Source: Bradyrhizobium sp. AZCC 1693
Lineage (GTDB): Bacteria; Pseudomonadota; Alphaproteobacteria; Rhizobiales; Xanthobacteraceae
Assembly (NCBI RefSeq): GCF_036924745.1
Contig: NZ_JAZHSD010000001.1
Coordinates: 2,976,001 to 3,040,000 of the forward strand
DNA: 64,000 bases
Reading direction: 5' to 3'
Shown here piece by piece: positions 53,294 to 63,494 of this stretch. The notes under the pieces are model-generated. The model was given only the letters and a program-made list of their open reading frames with translations, did no database searches and was not told the DNA's origin. How positions within the stretch are numbered: the first letter of the stretch is position 1; each line of letters opens with the position of its first letter. A program made the position numbers and the translations under genes.

Positions 53294-54448
53294 TTACTTC
53301 GGATCGCGAGCTCGCGAACCCGCCGCGGCGACTGTCAACGCGATCGCTGCGGGATCGCAGCAGAGCACCATCAACAATATCAGCCATCGCACCGCGACTT
53401 CGGGCGCGGCGCCGACCATCATCGCAAGATACTGGATCGGGCCTGCGGATGCCTCGATGCGGGAACGTTCGCCGGCCAGCGCGGCGCGCTGCGCCTGCAG
53501 ACCGACCAGCGTTGCGGTTGCCGCCTGCCGCTGCGTATCCAACCCGTCCCGCGCCACGCGCTGTTGGGTTGCGATGTTGATGGCCCGCGTCACCCGGCCG
53601 CGGCGTGTCGATTCATCCACGGCCCGGTCGATTTGCGCAATGCGGCTGTCCAGGTCGGCAACAACAGCTGTTTGCGCCGTAACGCGGGCGTCGAGCGCTT
53701 CAATGCGCTCGGTGACGCCGGAACGCGACGTGGCCGCGACGCTGACATGCGCCTCCACCAGCTTGCCGAACACGCCGGCGGCGTTGATCAGCGCAAGGCC
53801 GGCAACGAGGGCGACCATAACGAAGCGCATTTTCCAGTTGGTCCGGCGCCAATGCGCGGCCAGCCATCCGGCGATCACCAGCTTGCCGGCCTCCATCGTG
53901 GCGGCGAGCACCATCACCGCAACTGGCGCGCCGGGAAATATCTCGGCCATGCCCGCGACGGAAAAATAGGCCGCAACCGTCGCCAGCGCGAGCGCTGCAA
54001 CAAGGGCAAAGGCGCGGCTGGCGCGGGCGCGTTCCGGCGTGGCGGGAACGGCCTGCGGCACGGCGGGCGCGACGGAAACCGTCAGCGGCTCGAGCGGCGC
54101 GTCGGACGCCTCCGGCTCGCCATCGGCCTCGGCAATCTTGGCCTCGGTCGTCTTTGTCTCGGTCGTCTTGGCCTCTTCAGCCTTGGCCTTGGCTGTCCTG
54201 GCTGCCTTGGCCTTGGTGCCCTTGGCGGCCTTGGATGCCGGAGAGGCGCGGCCGCGCTTCGTCGCCGGCAAAGGCGCCTCGCCGGATGATTCACCGCTTA
54301 CGTCTGCCAAGGGTGCCGCCACCAATCGAGGCGTGCGATGTGAGGCATTGGCCCAGGCGTCAAGCTGATGCCTGATGCGCACAGCATCGCTCTCGCCCTC
54401 CGTCAGTTTGGTCGCGGAGACTGCTTGCGTGGTTGCGCGGCCTGTCAT
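53294..54448 (-). CDS. Membrane protein with Lys/Ala-rich N-terminus and coiled coil
   Basis: 384 residues. Residues about 60-115 are low-complexity Lys/Ala/Thr/Glu repeats (KAKAEEAKTTETKTTEAK), followed by three closely spaced transmembrane helices (starting AFALVAALALATVAAYFSVA), a periplasmic or cytosolic coiled coil of about 110 residues (RIEALDARVTAQTAVVADLD and on), and a final helix (WLILLMVLCCDPAAIALTV). I do not recognise a family with function. Its ATG overlaps the TGA of the small gene upstream (ATGA), so the two are co-translated. Confidence 0.7.
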   Translation of the reverse strand: MTGRATTQAVSATKLTEGESDAVRIRHQLDAWANASHRTPRLVAAPLADVSGESSGEAPLPATKRGRASPASKAAKGTKAKAARTAKAKAEEAKTTETKTTEAKIAEADGEPEASDAPLEPLTVSVAPAVPQAVPATPERARASRAFALVAALALATVAAYFSVAGMAEIFPGAPVAVMVLAATMEAGKLVIAGWLAAHWRRTNWKMRFVMVALVAGLALINAAGVFGKLVEAHVSVAATSRSGVTERIEALDARVTAQTAVVADLDSRIAQIDRAVDESTRRGRVTRAINIATQQRVARDGLDTQRQAATATLVGLQAQRAALAGERSRIEASAGPIQYLAMMVGAAPEVAVRWLILLMVLCCDPAAIALTVAAAGSRARDPK

Positions 54449-54636
54449 GTGGCACCCTGCCTCGTAACGGCAAAAGCCAGCTTCTCCTCGGCGAAGAACT
54501 GGAGTGTGCCGTAACCTTCCGTGTCGACGGCATACCTAAAGCTTCCGTCAACGGTCGGAAACACGGCAACAACCGTGCCCGACTCGTGATCGTTGGCAAC
54601 GTTTTCGACTTGCTCGCCAATCGCAAACTTCGACAT
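54445..54636 (-). CDS. Small conserved protein (63 aa) upstream of the coiled-coil membrane protein
   Basis: MSKFAIGEQVENVANDHESG, then a beta-rich stretch (TVVAVFPTVDGSFRYAVDTEG) resembling small SH3/KOW-like folds. GGAG-type site upstream; its stop overlaps the start of the next gene. It probably acts with that membrane protein or binds a nucleic acid or protein partner; function unknown. Confidence 0.7.
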   Translation of the reverse strand: MSKFAIGEQVENVANDHESGTVVAVFPTVDGSFRYAVDTEGYGTLQFFAEEKLAFAVTRQGAT

Positions 54637-54929
54637 CGAAAACTCCTTTTCGGATTCGTCGATGCGATTATATCTCCACGAGCGAGTTGTAGCTTCTTAA
54701 CGATGTACCTTCCGAAAATTAGGATGATGGTTGTTGCACTAATGCCTCATCCTGCTCGCGGGAGGGAACCGCTCTGCACGTGGAGCGCGAAACCAACATG
54801 GCGCTATGTCTGATTTGAGTCTGAAATGCGCTTCGAGGACGAAATCAACCTGACATTCTGAATTTGCGGGTTTACGTCCTCGTTCTTCACAGCCGCGCCG
54901 AACGAACCCAAATTGCAATCGAGCGTGAC
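54637..54929. other. Intergenic stretch, nothing recognised
   Basis: Upstream region of the preceding leftward gene pair. No gene or clear regulatory element was identified. Confidence 0.4.
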
Positions 54930-55060
54930 CGATTTGCAGGATGGGTGGAGCGCAGCGATGTCAATCAATTGCTGCCCGAAACGGTGATGGGTTTCGCAGA
55001 GCCTGTCATCGGGCGCGCATTCGCGCGACCCGTTGGCTCTACCCATCCTGCGAAGTGTGC
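54930..55060. repeat. Palindromic intergenic repeat, GATGGGT family
   Basis: Begins CAGGATGGGTGGAGCGCAGC and ends CTACCCATCCTGCGAA, with an internal GATGGGTTTCGCAGAG segment. The ends are inverted copies. A relative lies at 56385-56510. Such elements are common between genes in Bradyrhizobium. It fills much of the gap 54637-55392, where I see no gene. Confidence 0.65.
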
Positions 55061-55392
55061 AATTTCTGCCGCGGCGCGCGTCATCGCGAGCCCGGGCAGC
55101 GGGCAGCGCAATCCAGCACTGTTGCAGCGTTAAGACAGTCACGGCCATTCCGGCATGGTCCCGTAGTTCTACGCTTTGCGAATCGTCCATGCCCGCCCCT
55201 ACTCTCAGCGCAGTTCGCATTCCCCAGGCGTTGCCGGTATCCGTCCCGCGCAAAAAAGCACGGCTACGGAAGGGTTGCGTATTTACAGGTCAATTCGCGT
55301 AAGGGGCGTCCAAAAAAACGGCGTGCACCGATGTTGGCATGAACCCTGCATTGGCTGAACGAACTGGATATTCCTTATCAACGAAGGTCGCC
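55061..55392. other. Intergenic stretch, nothing recognised
   Basis: Frames occur on both strands but lack domains, and the leftward 150-residue frame runs through the repeat, so it is probably not a gene. Confidence 0.4.
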
Positions 55393-55608
55393 ATGCTCGT
55401 CACTCTCGTCGCCGTTCTCTGCAACAGCCAGCTCTGTCTCGAAAAAGTCGTCACCACCAGCGACCAGTCCGGCATCACCATGAGCGCCTGCGCGGTTAAC
55501 GCGCAGATTGGAATTGCCGACTGGCTCGCCAAGGGGCCGTATCGCGAATGGCGATTGGCGCGATACAAGTGCGTGCTCGGGAAATACGTTCCGAAGAACG
55601 AAGCCTGA
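55393..55608 (+). CDS. Small exported protein (71 aa), function unknown
   Basis: Starts MLVTLVAVLCNSQLCLEKVV, giving a short hydrophobic leader. Four cysteines in the chain (LCNSQLC, SACAVN, YKCVLG) could form disulfides. The C-terminal DWLAKGPYREWRLARYKC portion looks conserved. AAGG precedes the ATG. I recall similar small proteins in rhizobia without assigned function. Confidence 0.6.
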   Translation: MLVTLVAVLCNSQLCLEKVVTTSDQSGITMSACAVNAQIGIADWLAKGPYREWRLARYKCVLGKYVPKNEA

Positions 55609-55969
55609 GCGGCTAGCGGCGAAGCTGCTGCTGATCCGCAGCGCTACGTCACGCCGGCTCGGCTCGTCGCGGAGGCATTTACCGCGCAGGTCGGTGGCCA
55701 CACACAACGCTGTCATACTCCGCGAATGCGGGGTATCCAGTACGCTGCGGCCTATCGTTTCAATCACTGACATCTCTGGAATACCGGATCACCCGCATGC
55801 GCCGGTGATGACGACTGAATATGACTTCGCGTTCTCGCGGTTTGCATTACGGCATTACGGTGACACTTTACTCGGCCATTCCACACATCCACTCACCGCG
55901 CTCACGCATGGACCGGCACCTCGATCAGCCCCAAATACCGCGCCACACGGAATTAAGGCGGCATCCGCG
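55609..55969. other. Intergenic stretch, nothing recognised
   Basis: No gene or known repeat identified before the palindromic element at 55970. Confidence 0.4.
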
Positions 55970-56085
55970 GGATGGGTGGGTTCATCCTTCGAGACGCATC
56001 GCTTTGCGATACTCCTCAGGATGAGGTCTCGGACCCTCATGGTGAGGAGCACGGCAGCGCCGTGCGTCTCGAACCATTAGCCCCA
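55970..56085. repeat. Palindromic intergenic repeat, CTTCGAGACG family
   Basis: Reads CCTTCGAGACGCATCGC, TCCTCAGGATGAGG, CCCTCATGGTGAGGAGC and CGTGCGTCTCGAACCAT; the outer ends are inverted copies (TTCGAGACGC / GCGTCTCGAA). Elements of this type are frequent in Bradyrhizobium and Rhodopseudomonas intergenic DNA. Confidence 0.65.
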
Positions 56086-56146
56086 GCGCAGCGAATTCTC
56101 GCGAAGGCGGCGGATAACGCTACGCTGATCCGCCCTACGCGCTGCG

Positions 56147-56353
56147 CTACAACTTCGACAAATCCATTTCGGGATCGTAAGTCTTGCCTTCGACGTCCTT
56201 GGTGATGACTTGCCCGCAGATCACTTCGCCGCGCTTATCGTCGTATGTCAGAGTGGGTTGTCCGTAAAGCTGCCACCCGCGGTTCAGCGCTTCGGTCACC
56301 CGATGGCAAAATGCGGCGTCATCCTTGCCGGTGAGATATCGGTAAACCTTCAT
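56147..56353 (-). CDS. DUF1737 family protein
   Basis: 68 residues from MKVYRYLTGKDDAAFCHRVTE; ALNRGWQLYGQPTLTYDDKR and GEVICGQVI complete the DUF1737 pattern. The ATG eight codons upstream (56377) is less likely because family members begin MKVYRYLTG. The family has no known function; it is small and soluble. Confidence 0.85.
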   Translation of the reverse strand: MKVYRYLTGKDDAAFCHRVTEALNRGWQLYGQPTLTYDDKRGEVICGQVITKDVEGKTYDPEMDLSKL

Positions 56354-56384
56354 GATGCCCTCGACAGGTTCGAACAAGCTTTAG

Positions 56385-56506
56385 CCCGCAGGATGGGTGG
56401 GGCGACTTGTCCGCCGTAGCTCGACGAGCGAAGCCGGAAGCGATACCCATCATGCCTCAGCGCATGGATTGATGGGTTTCGCTGCGCTCTGCCCATCCTA
56501 CGAAGT
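56385..56506. repeat. Palindromic intergenic repeat, GATGGGT family (second copy)
   Basis: CAGGATGGGTGGGGCGACTT at the left, GGGTTTCGCTGCGCTCTGCC and CATCCTACGAAG at the right, with a GATACCCATCATG centre. It is related to 54930-55060 and sits directly against the stop of the VOC gene, so it may also serve as a transcript end. Confidence 0.65.
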
Positions 56507-57460
56507 CTACGAAATCGGTTTCAGCCCCGCCTCGATCGCCGCCCTTCGCGGCTCCAAAAACGGCGGCAGCGCCAACCTTTCGCCGAGCGTTTCCATCGGT
56601 TCGTCCGTCGCAAAGCCTGGTCCATCCGTGGCGATCTCGAACAGGATGCCGTTGGGCTCGCGGAAATAGAGGCTGCGGAAATAGAAGCGGTCGATCTCGC
56701 CGCTGTTGGGAACGCGAAGCTCGTTCAGGCGCTGCGTCCAGGCGTGATACTGCGCCTCGTCGGGCGTGCGGAACGCGACGTGGTGGACGCCGCCGGCGCC
56801 CTGTCGCGCGGCAGGCGAATCCTTATCTTCGAGCACGTGCAGTTCGGCAGCGGGACTGCTCTCTCCCTTTGCCTCGCCCATTTCGAAGACATGAATCTGC
56901 GCGCCGTGGGCGGCATAGTCGCGCACGCGGCGCATGTTCATCACCTCGGTCAGAACGAAGGCGGTGCGGGACAGTTCGTGCACGGTCAGCACGATCGGAC
57001 CGAGGCCCCGGATCTGGTGTTGTGCCGGTACCGGGCTGCGATCCCACGGCGAGGCCGTGCCCGCGCCGCCGTCGTCGACCAGCACCAGGCGCTGCCCCTC
57101 GCCGTCCTCGAACGGCAGCGTCAGCCGGCCGTCGACCTCGACGATATCGCGGGCCACGGCGCCGGCCTTCTTAAGGCGATCCCGCCAGTAGCCGAGCGTC
57201 TTCTCGCCCGCGACGCGCAGGCCGGTGCGCGAGATCGCATTGGTTCCGCGCTGCTCGGGCGCGGCCGGAAAGTCGAAGAAGGTGAGATCGGTGCCCGGAT
57301 TGGCTTTGCCGTCGGCGTAGAACAGGTGGTACGCGCTGACGTCATCCTGGTTGACGGTCTTTTTCACCAGCCGCATGCCAAGCAGGCCGGTGTAAAAGGC
57401 CAGATTATCCCGCGGCTTCGCCGAGATCGCGGTCAGATGATGAATTCCGCCTAGCTGCAT
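56507..57460 (-). CDS. VOC-family ring-cleaving dioxygenase-like protein
   Basis: 317 residues starting [19 protein letters not shown]. Two glyoxalase/VOC modules: the first has the metal His in [10 protein letters not shown] and [20 protein letters not shown], the second [18 protein letters not shown] and [20 protein letters not shown]. The order and length match the ring-cleaving dioxygenase/MhqO-like group linked to hydroquinone resistance. The open frame upstream of 57460 has no domain content and is rejected. Confidence 0.88.
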   Translation of the reverse strand: MQLGGIHHLTAISAKPRDNLAFYTGLLGMRLVKKTVNQDDVSAYHLFYADGKANPGTDLTFFDFPAAPEQRGTNAISRTGLRVAGEKTLGYWRDRLKKAGAVARDIVEVDGRLTLPFEDGEGQRLVLVDDGGAGTASPWDRSPVPAQHQIRGLGPIVLTVHELSRTAFVLTEVMNMRRVRDYAAHGAQIHVFEMGEAKGESSPAAELHVLEDKDSPAARQGAGGVHHVAFRTPDEAQYHAWTQRLNELRVPNSGEIDRFYFRSLYFREPNGILFEIATDGPGFATDEPMETLGERLALPPFLEPRRAAIEAGLKPIS

Positions 57461-57590
57461 TGCGTCATCCTGCTGGTCACATCCATGGGAAAAATCCGCC
57501 GGGACAGTTTGGTCCCTTGCCGGATCATGTAGGATATGGCCGGATGATTGACCAGCGGCACCGTCGCCGCCCGCTTTTAGGGGCAAGTTC

Positions 57591-58355
57591 ATGACCGAAC
57601 ACCTCATTGTGTCGGACGAAGATGCGACGCGCGTAATCAAGCTGCGGCGGCCCGAGAAAAAGAACGCATTCACCCAGGACATGTATCGCGGGATGAGCGA
57701 TGCGATCGACAAGGCGCAGAACAATCCCGACATCCGCTGCATCATCATAACAGGCGGCTCGGGTGTGTTCACCGCCGGCAACGATCTCGAGGACTTTCTT
57801 AAAGAAAGCACCTCGAATACCGATGCGCCGCGCGGAGCCTCCAACGCCGTAAAACTGCTTTATTCGCTGGCGCACAACGTCAAGCCGATCATCGCCGCCG
57901 TCGACGGCGTCGCGATCGGCATCGGCACCACGATGCTGTTCCATTGCGACTATGTGCTGGCCAGCACGACCGCGACCTTCTCGACGCCGTTCATCAATCT
58001 CGGGCTGGTGCCGGAAGGCGCATCCAGCCTGTTGATGCCGCGCACCATGGGCCACCAACGCGCCTTCGCCATGCTGGTGATGGGGCGCAAGTTTTCCGCC
58101 GAGGAGGCGCGCGAGGCCGGCTTCGTCAATGTGGTGGTGGCGCCCGGACACACCGAAGCCGAGGCGCGCAAGGTGGCCCGCGAGATTTGCGCGCTGCCGG
58201 CCGAAGCGGTTGCGATCTCGCGAAAACTGCTGAAGCTGCCGCCGGAGGACATGACGCGGCGGATCGACCAGGAAAGCCATCTGTTCGGCGAACGGATGCA
58301 CTCAAAGGAAGCGGTGGCGTCGTTCAAGGCATTCTTTGCGCGGAAGAAGGGGTAG
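57591..58355 (+). CDS. Enoyl-CoA hydratase/isomerase
   Basis: 254 residues. [15 protein letters not shown] and [22 protein letters not shown] form the oxyanion hole; [16 protein letters not shown] is the acidic region, with one clear Glu, typical of isomerases or single-acid crotonases. It diverges from the VOC gene across about 130 bp. It would act in fatty-acid or aromatic-acid CoA metabolism. Confidence 0.88.
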   Translation: MTEHLIVSDEDATRVIKLRRPEKKNAFTQDMYRGMSDAIDKAQNNPDIRCIIITGGSGVFTAGNDLEDFLKESTSNTDAPRGASNAVKLLYSLAHNVKPIIAAVDGVAIGIGTTMLFHCDYVLASTTATFSTPFINLGLVPEGASSLLMPRTMGHQRAFAMLVMGRKFSAEEAREAGFVNVVVAPGHTEAEARKVAREICALPAEAVAISRKLLKLPPEDMTRRIDQESHLFGERMHSKEAVASFKAFFARKKG

Positions 58356-58359
58356 CTAT

Positions 58360-58470
58360 CGTGTAGGGTGGGCAAAGGCGGGTAAGCGCCGTGCCCACCA
58401 TCTTTCCACTTAGAGCAAGTTCGATTGTGTGTTGGTGGGCACGCTACGCTTTGCCCATCTACGGAGTCCA
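58360..58470. repeat. Palindromic intergenic repeat, TGGGCA family
   Basis: TAGGGTGGGCAAAGGCGGG with GCCGTGCCCACCATC, then TTGGTGGGCACGCTACGC with TTTGCCCATCTACG; the outer arms are inverted copies. Fills the gap between the hydratase stop and the nucleotidase start. Confidence 0.6.
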
Positions 58471-58494
58471 GCCTTGACCCCACATATCCGTGCC

Positions 58495-60159
58495 ATGAGA
58501 ACTCTCTTCCATCCTATCCTTGCATTGGCGATTCTGATGACGCCGGCCGCGTCATCGCGCGCGCAAACTCCCGCCCCGATCGACCTGCGCATTCTCGCGA
58601 TCAACGATTTTCACGGCTACCTGCGCCCGCCGCCGGGCGGGATCACGATTGCCGATCCCGAGGACAGGACGAAGAAGATCACCGTTCCGGCCGGCGGCGC
58701 CGAACATATGGCGACGCTGGTGGGCCAGCTTCGCGAGGGACACAGGAACGCGATCTTCGTCGCAGCCGGCGATTTGATCGGCGCCAGCCCCTTTCTGTCC
58801 GCCATGTTCCATGACGAGCCGACGATCGAAGCGCTGTCGATGATGGGGCTGGATATCTCCTCGGTCGGCAACCACGAATTCGACGAGGGCAAGGACGAAC
58901 TCTTGCGCATGCAGAATGGCGGCTGCCACCCGGTCGACCAATGCCAGGGGCCGCATCCGTTTGCGGGCGCGAAATTCCGCTATCTCGCCGCCAGCACGTT
59001 CGAGAGGAGCAGCGGCAAGACCGTGTTTCCTCCTTACGAAATCCGTAGCTTCGACGGCATTCCAGTCGCCTTCATCGGCCTGACCTTAAAGGGCACCCCG
59101 GGCCTCGTCTCGCCGGTTGGCATTGCTAACCTCGAATTCCGCGACGAAGCCGAGACGGTGAATACGCTGATCCCGGAACTGAAGGTGCGCGGCGTCGAGG
59201 CCATCGTCGTGCTGATCCATGAAGGCGGATTGCCGACCGGCGACTACAATGAATGCCCCGGCATTTCGGGACCGATCGTCGACATCGTCAAAAAATTCGA
59301 TCACGCGGTCGATGTCGTGGTCACCGGCCACACCCACCGCGCCTATGTCTGCGACATCGACGGGCGGCTCGTCACGTCAGGCGACAAATACGGCACGCTC
59401 GTCACTGCGATCGATCTCAAGCTTGATCCGACGACGCGCGATGTCGTCAGCGCCAAGGCCGACAACAACATCGTTCGATCAGCGACACTCGCGAAGAACG
59501 CCGAGCAAACCGCGCTGATCGAATCCTACGACAGGCAGGCGGCGCCGATCGGGAGCCGCCCGGCGGGTTCGGTGACATCAACGCTGTCGCGCGTGCCCAA
59601 CAATGCCGGCGAGAGCCCGCTCGGCGACATCATCGCCGATGCGCAACTCGCCGCGACCAGCGTCGAGGAAAAAGGCGGCGCGGTCATCGCCTTCACCAAT
59701 CCCGGCGGCGTGCGCGCCGACGTAACACGCCGGGAGGACGGCGCGGTGACCTATGCCGACCTGTTCGCCAGCCAGCCGTTCCGCAATCAACTGGTGACCA
59801 TCACGCTGACCGGAAAACAGATCAAGGACATGCTGGAGCAGCAATGGCTCGACCCGAAGCGGCCAAGGATCCTGCAGGTCTCCAAGGGCTTCAGCTATAC
59901 ATGGGACGGATCGAAGCCGGACGGCGAGCGCGTACTGCCTGAGCGGATGTCGCTGAACGGGCAACCGCTCGATCCCGCCGCGAGCTATCGCGTCACCGTC
60001 AACAACTTCCTGTTCGTCGGCGGCGACGGTTTCACCGTGCTCACCCGGGGAACCGCGCCGCAGACCGGCATCTACGACGTCGACGCGCTGAACAGCTATT
60101 TTCTGGCCAACAGCCCGGTCGGCCCGACCGCCGCCGATCGCATCATCAGGATAAATTAG
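58495..60159 (+). CDS. Periplasmic bifunctional UDP-sugar hydrolase/5'-nucleotidase
   Basis: About 554 residues from MRTLFHPILALAILMTPAAS, a signal peptide ending at SSRAQ. The metallophosphatase domain has NDFHGYL, GNHEFD and GHTHRAYVCD, the conserved metal-binding set; the C-terminal 5_nucleotid_C domain has FTNPGGVRADV and VNNFLFVGGDGF. It hydrolyses nucleotides or nucleotide sugars in the periplasm for scavenging. Longer N-terminal starts are open but would place extra residues before the signal. Confidence 0.92.
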   Translation: MRTLFHPILALAILMTPAASSRAQTPAPIDLRILAINDFHGYLRPPPGGITIADPEDRTKKITVPAGGAEHMATLVGQLREGHRNAIFVAAGDLIGASPFLSAMFHDEPTIEALSMMGLDISSVGNHEFDEGKDELLRMQNGGCHPVDQCQGPHPFAGAKFRYLAASTFERSSGKTVFPPYEIRSFDGIPVAFIGLTLKGTPGLVSPVGIANLEFRDEAETVNTLIPELKVRGVEAIVVLIHEGGLPTGDYNECPGISGPIVDIVKKFDHAVDVVVTGHTHRAYVCDIDGRLVTSGDKYGTLVTAIDLKLDPTTRDVVSAKADNNIVRSATLAKNAEQTALIESYDRQAAPIGSRPAGSVTSTLSRVPNNAGESPLGDIIADAQLAATSVEEKGGAVIAFTNPGGVRADVTRREDGAVTYADLFASQPFRNQLVTITLTGKQIKDMLEQQWLDPKRPRILQVSKGFSYTWDGSKPDGERVLPERMSLNGQPLDPAASYRVTVNNFLFVGGDGFTVLTRGTAPQTGIYDVDALNSYFLANSPVGPTAADRIIRIN

Positions 60160-60169
60160 CCGCGACGCG

Positions 60170-60320
60170 CGCGGGGCGGGGTTCCCCGGATGCTGCGCAG
60201 CACGAAGTGGTGCGCTGCTGATCCGGGGTCCACACATTTACGCAGTGGGTCCCGGCTCTGCGGTGCATCGTCAAGCGACGCTGCACCGCGTCCGGGACAC
60301 GGAAACTGGAAGAAAAAAGC
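60170..60320. repeat. Palindromic intergenic repeat, CCGGATGCTGCGC family
   Basis: TTCCCCGGATGCTGCGCAGC pairs with GGTGCGCTGCTGATCCGGGG, followed by a second hairpin between GGGTCCCGGCTCTGCGGTGC and GCACCGCGTCCGGGACACG. Typical Bradyrhizobium intergenic element; it may also end transcription of the nucleotidase gene. Confidence 0.6.
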
Positions 60321-60418
60321 CGCCATCTTGAGCCAGGCGCTAGGCCTTTCCGAGCGGCCCCTAACCGCCTAGATTAGCCGATCCGTTGCCGGCGCGCGCC
60401 TAAACGCCAGGATTTTGC

Positions 60419-61345
<927 letters not shown>

Positions 61346-61476
61346 ATCCCCGCCACAATAGCCCCGCAAAAACCTTTGTTTTGACGCGTTTTCTTCACGC
61401 GAACCGGTACCCACTTCGCTTGAAAACGCTATAGTTTTGATTCTGCGCTCTTAGGGGGCGCATTCGGGAACTCGAT

Positions 61477-61728
61477 ATGGCCGAAAATACCCAAGTAGAC
61501 GTCAAAAAACTCTCCTTCGAGCGCGCGATGGAAGAGCTCGAATCGATCGTGAAGCGGCTGGAGGACGGCAAGGTGCCGCTCGAGGAATCAGTCGCGATCT
61601 ATGAGCGCGGCGAGGCGCTGAAGCGCCGCTGCGAGGAATTGCTGCGGCAGGCCGAGGCCCGCGTCGACAAGATTACCACCGATGCCAACGGCCAGGTCAC
61701 CGGGACCGAGCCGCTCGACGTGCAGTGA
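61477..61728 (+). CDS. xseB: Exodeoxyribonuclease VII small subunit
   Basis: 83 residues: LSFERAMEELESIVKRLEDGKVPLEESV, then YERGEALKRRCEELLRQAEARVDKI. This is the helical hairpin that binds several copies to XseA in the nuclease complex acting on single-stranded DNA ends. Full length for the family. It is followed, after one gene, by dxs, a common order in alphaproteobacteria. Confidence 0.95.
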   Translation: MAENTQVDVKKLSFERAMEELESIVKRLEDGKVPLEESVAIYERGEALKRRCEELLRQAEARVDKITTDANGQVTGTEPLDVQ

Positions 61729-61845
61729 TCCCGGACGGCCGAATATCGACCCGCCAGTCCAGCATGGCAGCCGATTTAGTCGCCGATTTAGTTCTTGGCG
61801 CCCTGCCCAGCCTGTTATAGTCGGCCATTACCCCGGGGACAGTAC

Positions 61846-63144
61846 GTGCGCGTCCAGCACCGCCATATCATCTATATTCAGGGCTACGATCCGCGCGGGC
61901 TGGCCCAATATTATCGCATGTTCCGGACCGAACTGCGCAAGTTCAGCCGGCTTTACCAGCTCCAGGCCACCATCAGCCGGCCCAAGGTCGCGGCCGACGA
62001 CGAGATCGCGTCCTGGACCATCGATACCAAGGCAGAGGACTGGCAGACCCGCACGGCCTACGATTTCCTCCGGTTCGAGGATTTCATCCAGCAGGATCTG
62101 GCGTCGCCGATCTGGCGCACGGTCTTCAGCGCGGTGTGGATCTACTGGCGGCTGGTCTTCGCCGGCACCATCGCCCGCTTCGGCAAGGCGAACTGGCGTT
62201 TCGCGACTTTCATCACCTATCCGCACTTGATGCTGTTGCTGGAAGCCGCGTGCGCCGGAGCCATCGCCTTTGTCTTCGAAAAGGGACTGAACGCGCTTGG
62301 CATTCCCGACATTTTCAGCATCGCCATCGCGACCGCCCTGTTCGTCGCCCTGCTCGGCACCGTGCTGAAATACACCGAGAACGCCACCTACGTGCTCTAT
62401 CTGCTGTGCGACACGATCTGGACCTGGGAGTTCTCGCGTCGCGAACGCACCGAATGGGACCAGCGCATCGACCGCTTCGCGCAGCATCTGGTCAAGACAG
62501 CCAAAAGCACCGACGCCGAAGAAATCGTCATCGTCGGCCACAGTTCCGGATCGTTCCTGTCGACGGAAATGCTGGCGCGCGCGCTGAAGCTCGATCCCGC
62601 GCTCGGCCGCCACGGTCCGCGGATCGTGCTGCTGACGATCGGCGGCAATTTCCCGATCGTCGGCTATCACGCCGTGTCGAGACAGTTCCGCGACCATCTG
62701 CGGATGCTGGCAGTCGAACCCTCGATCGACTGGATCGACTGCCAGGCTCGCAAGGACGTGATGAATTTCTACCAGTTCGATCCGATCACGAGCCATGGCA
62801 TCGACGTCGGCGCCGCCAAGCGCAATCCGAAGATCGTGCCGGTTCGCTTCCGTGACATCATCCGGCCCGAGCACTACGAAAAATTTCGCTGGCAGTTCTT
62901 CCGCGTGCATTTCCAGTTCGTGATGGCCAACGAACTGCCCAACGCCTACGACTTCTTCATGATCGTCTGCGGACCGATCCCCCTCAGTGAGCGCATGGCC
63001 GCCCCCGACGCCGCGCTTGATGTCGCCACCGGCGATTCCGGGGTGCGCGACCGCGCCTGGAAAAGGATCGAAGCGGCCACGATGGCGGCCACAAGTGCCG
63101 CCGATTTGAGCAAACTGGAACCATCCGCCCGCCGCAGCGGTTGA
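61846..63144 (+). CDS. Membrane-associated alpha/beta-hydrolase-like protein
   Basis: 432 residues from a GTG with GGGGA upstream (MRVQHRHIIYIQGYDPRGLAQ). IIYIQGYDPRG is a first-strand/oxyanion element, two transmembrane helices follow (about LMLLLEAACAGAIAFVFEKG and IAIATALFVALLGTVL), and the nucleophile elbow is IVIVGHSSGSFLSTEM. The second half continues with hydrolase-like strands (RIVLLTIGGNFPIVGYH). The insertion of membrane helices between strand and nucleophile is unusual. I do not know the family's function; a lipid or peptide substrate at the membrane is possible. It lies between xseB and dxs. Confidence 0.72.
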   Translation: MRVQHRHIIYIQGYDPRGLAQYYRMFRTELRKFSRLYQLQATISRPKVAADDEIASWTIDTKAEDWQTRTAYDFLRFEDFIQQDLASPIWRTVFSAVWIYWRLVFAGTIARFGKANWRFATFITYPHLMLLLEAACAGAIAFVFEKGLNALGIPDIFSIAIATALFVALLGTVLKYTENATYVLYLLCDTIWTWEFSRRERTEWDQRIDRFAQHLVKTAKSTDAEEIVIVGHSSGSFLSTEMLARALKLDPALGRHGPRIVLLTIGGNFPIVGYHAVSRQFRDHLRMLAVEPSIDWIDCQARKDVMNFYQFDPITSHGIDVGAAKRNPKIVPVRFRDIIRPEHYEKFRWQFFRVHFQFVMANELPNAYDFFMIVCGPIPLSERMAAPDAALDVATGDSGVRDRAWKRIEAATMAATSAADLSKLEPSARRSG

Positions 63145-63494
63145 AAAATCGAGATTTTTGGTTACCTGCCCCAGGAACCAATCCCGCTCGGCGGGTTGGC
63201 TTTGGCGACTGCTTTGGTGTAAAGCTTGGAGTTCTATGGGCTGAAGCGAGCAGCCTGCCGCGGATTTCCGAGGGCAGTAAGCGCTTCAAATAGCTAAAGA
63301 AACTTACCGGGAAGGGTTAAGAAGCTACCAACGTGATGCATATCACATGGTTTAGGCCGGAGTGCATCTAGGCTCTCAAATCAGGTGCCGGCCTGTCGAG
63401 GTGGCAGGTGGGTCTGGATTTTCACGGCGCGGTTAACGCGCTTCCCGTCTCGCGTCAGGCTTTTCGCCCTGACATGCAAAATTGGAATAACGCT
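63145..63494. other. Upstream region of dxs with a CRP-like site
   Basis: CGTGATGCATATCACA at 63332-63347 matches the CRP pattern TGTGA-N6-TCACA in all but one base and sits about 150 bp before dxs. No gene seen otherwise. Confidence 0.45.

Noticed and set aside
54804..55253. 149-residue leftward frame
   Set aside because: It runs through a palindromic intergenic repeat and shows no domain or convincing start.
63144..63162. AAAAATC-GA-GATTTTT as a terminator
   Set aside because: The loop would be only two bases and the stem is A/T only, so a stable terminator hairpin is doubtful.
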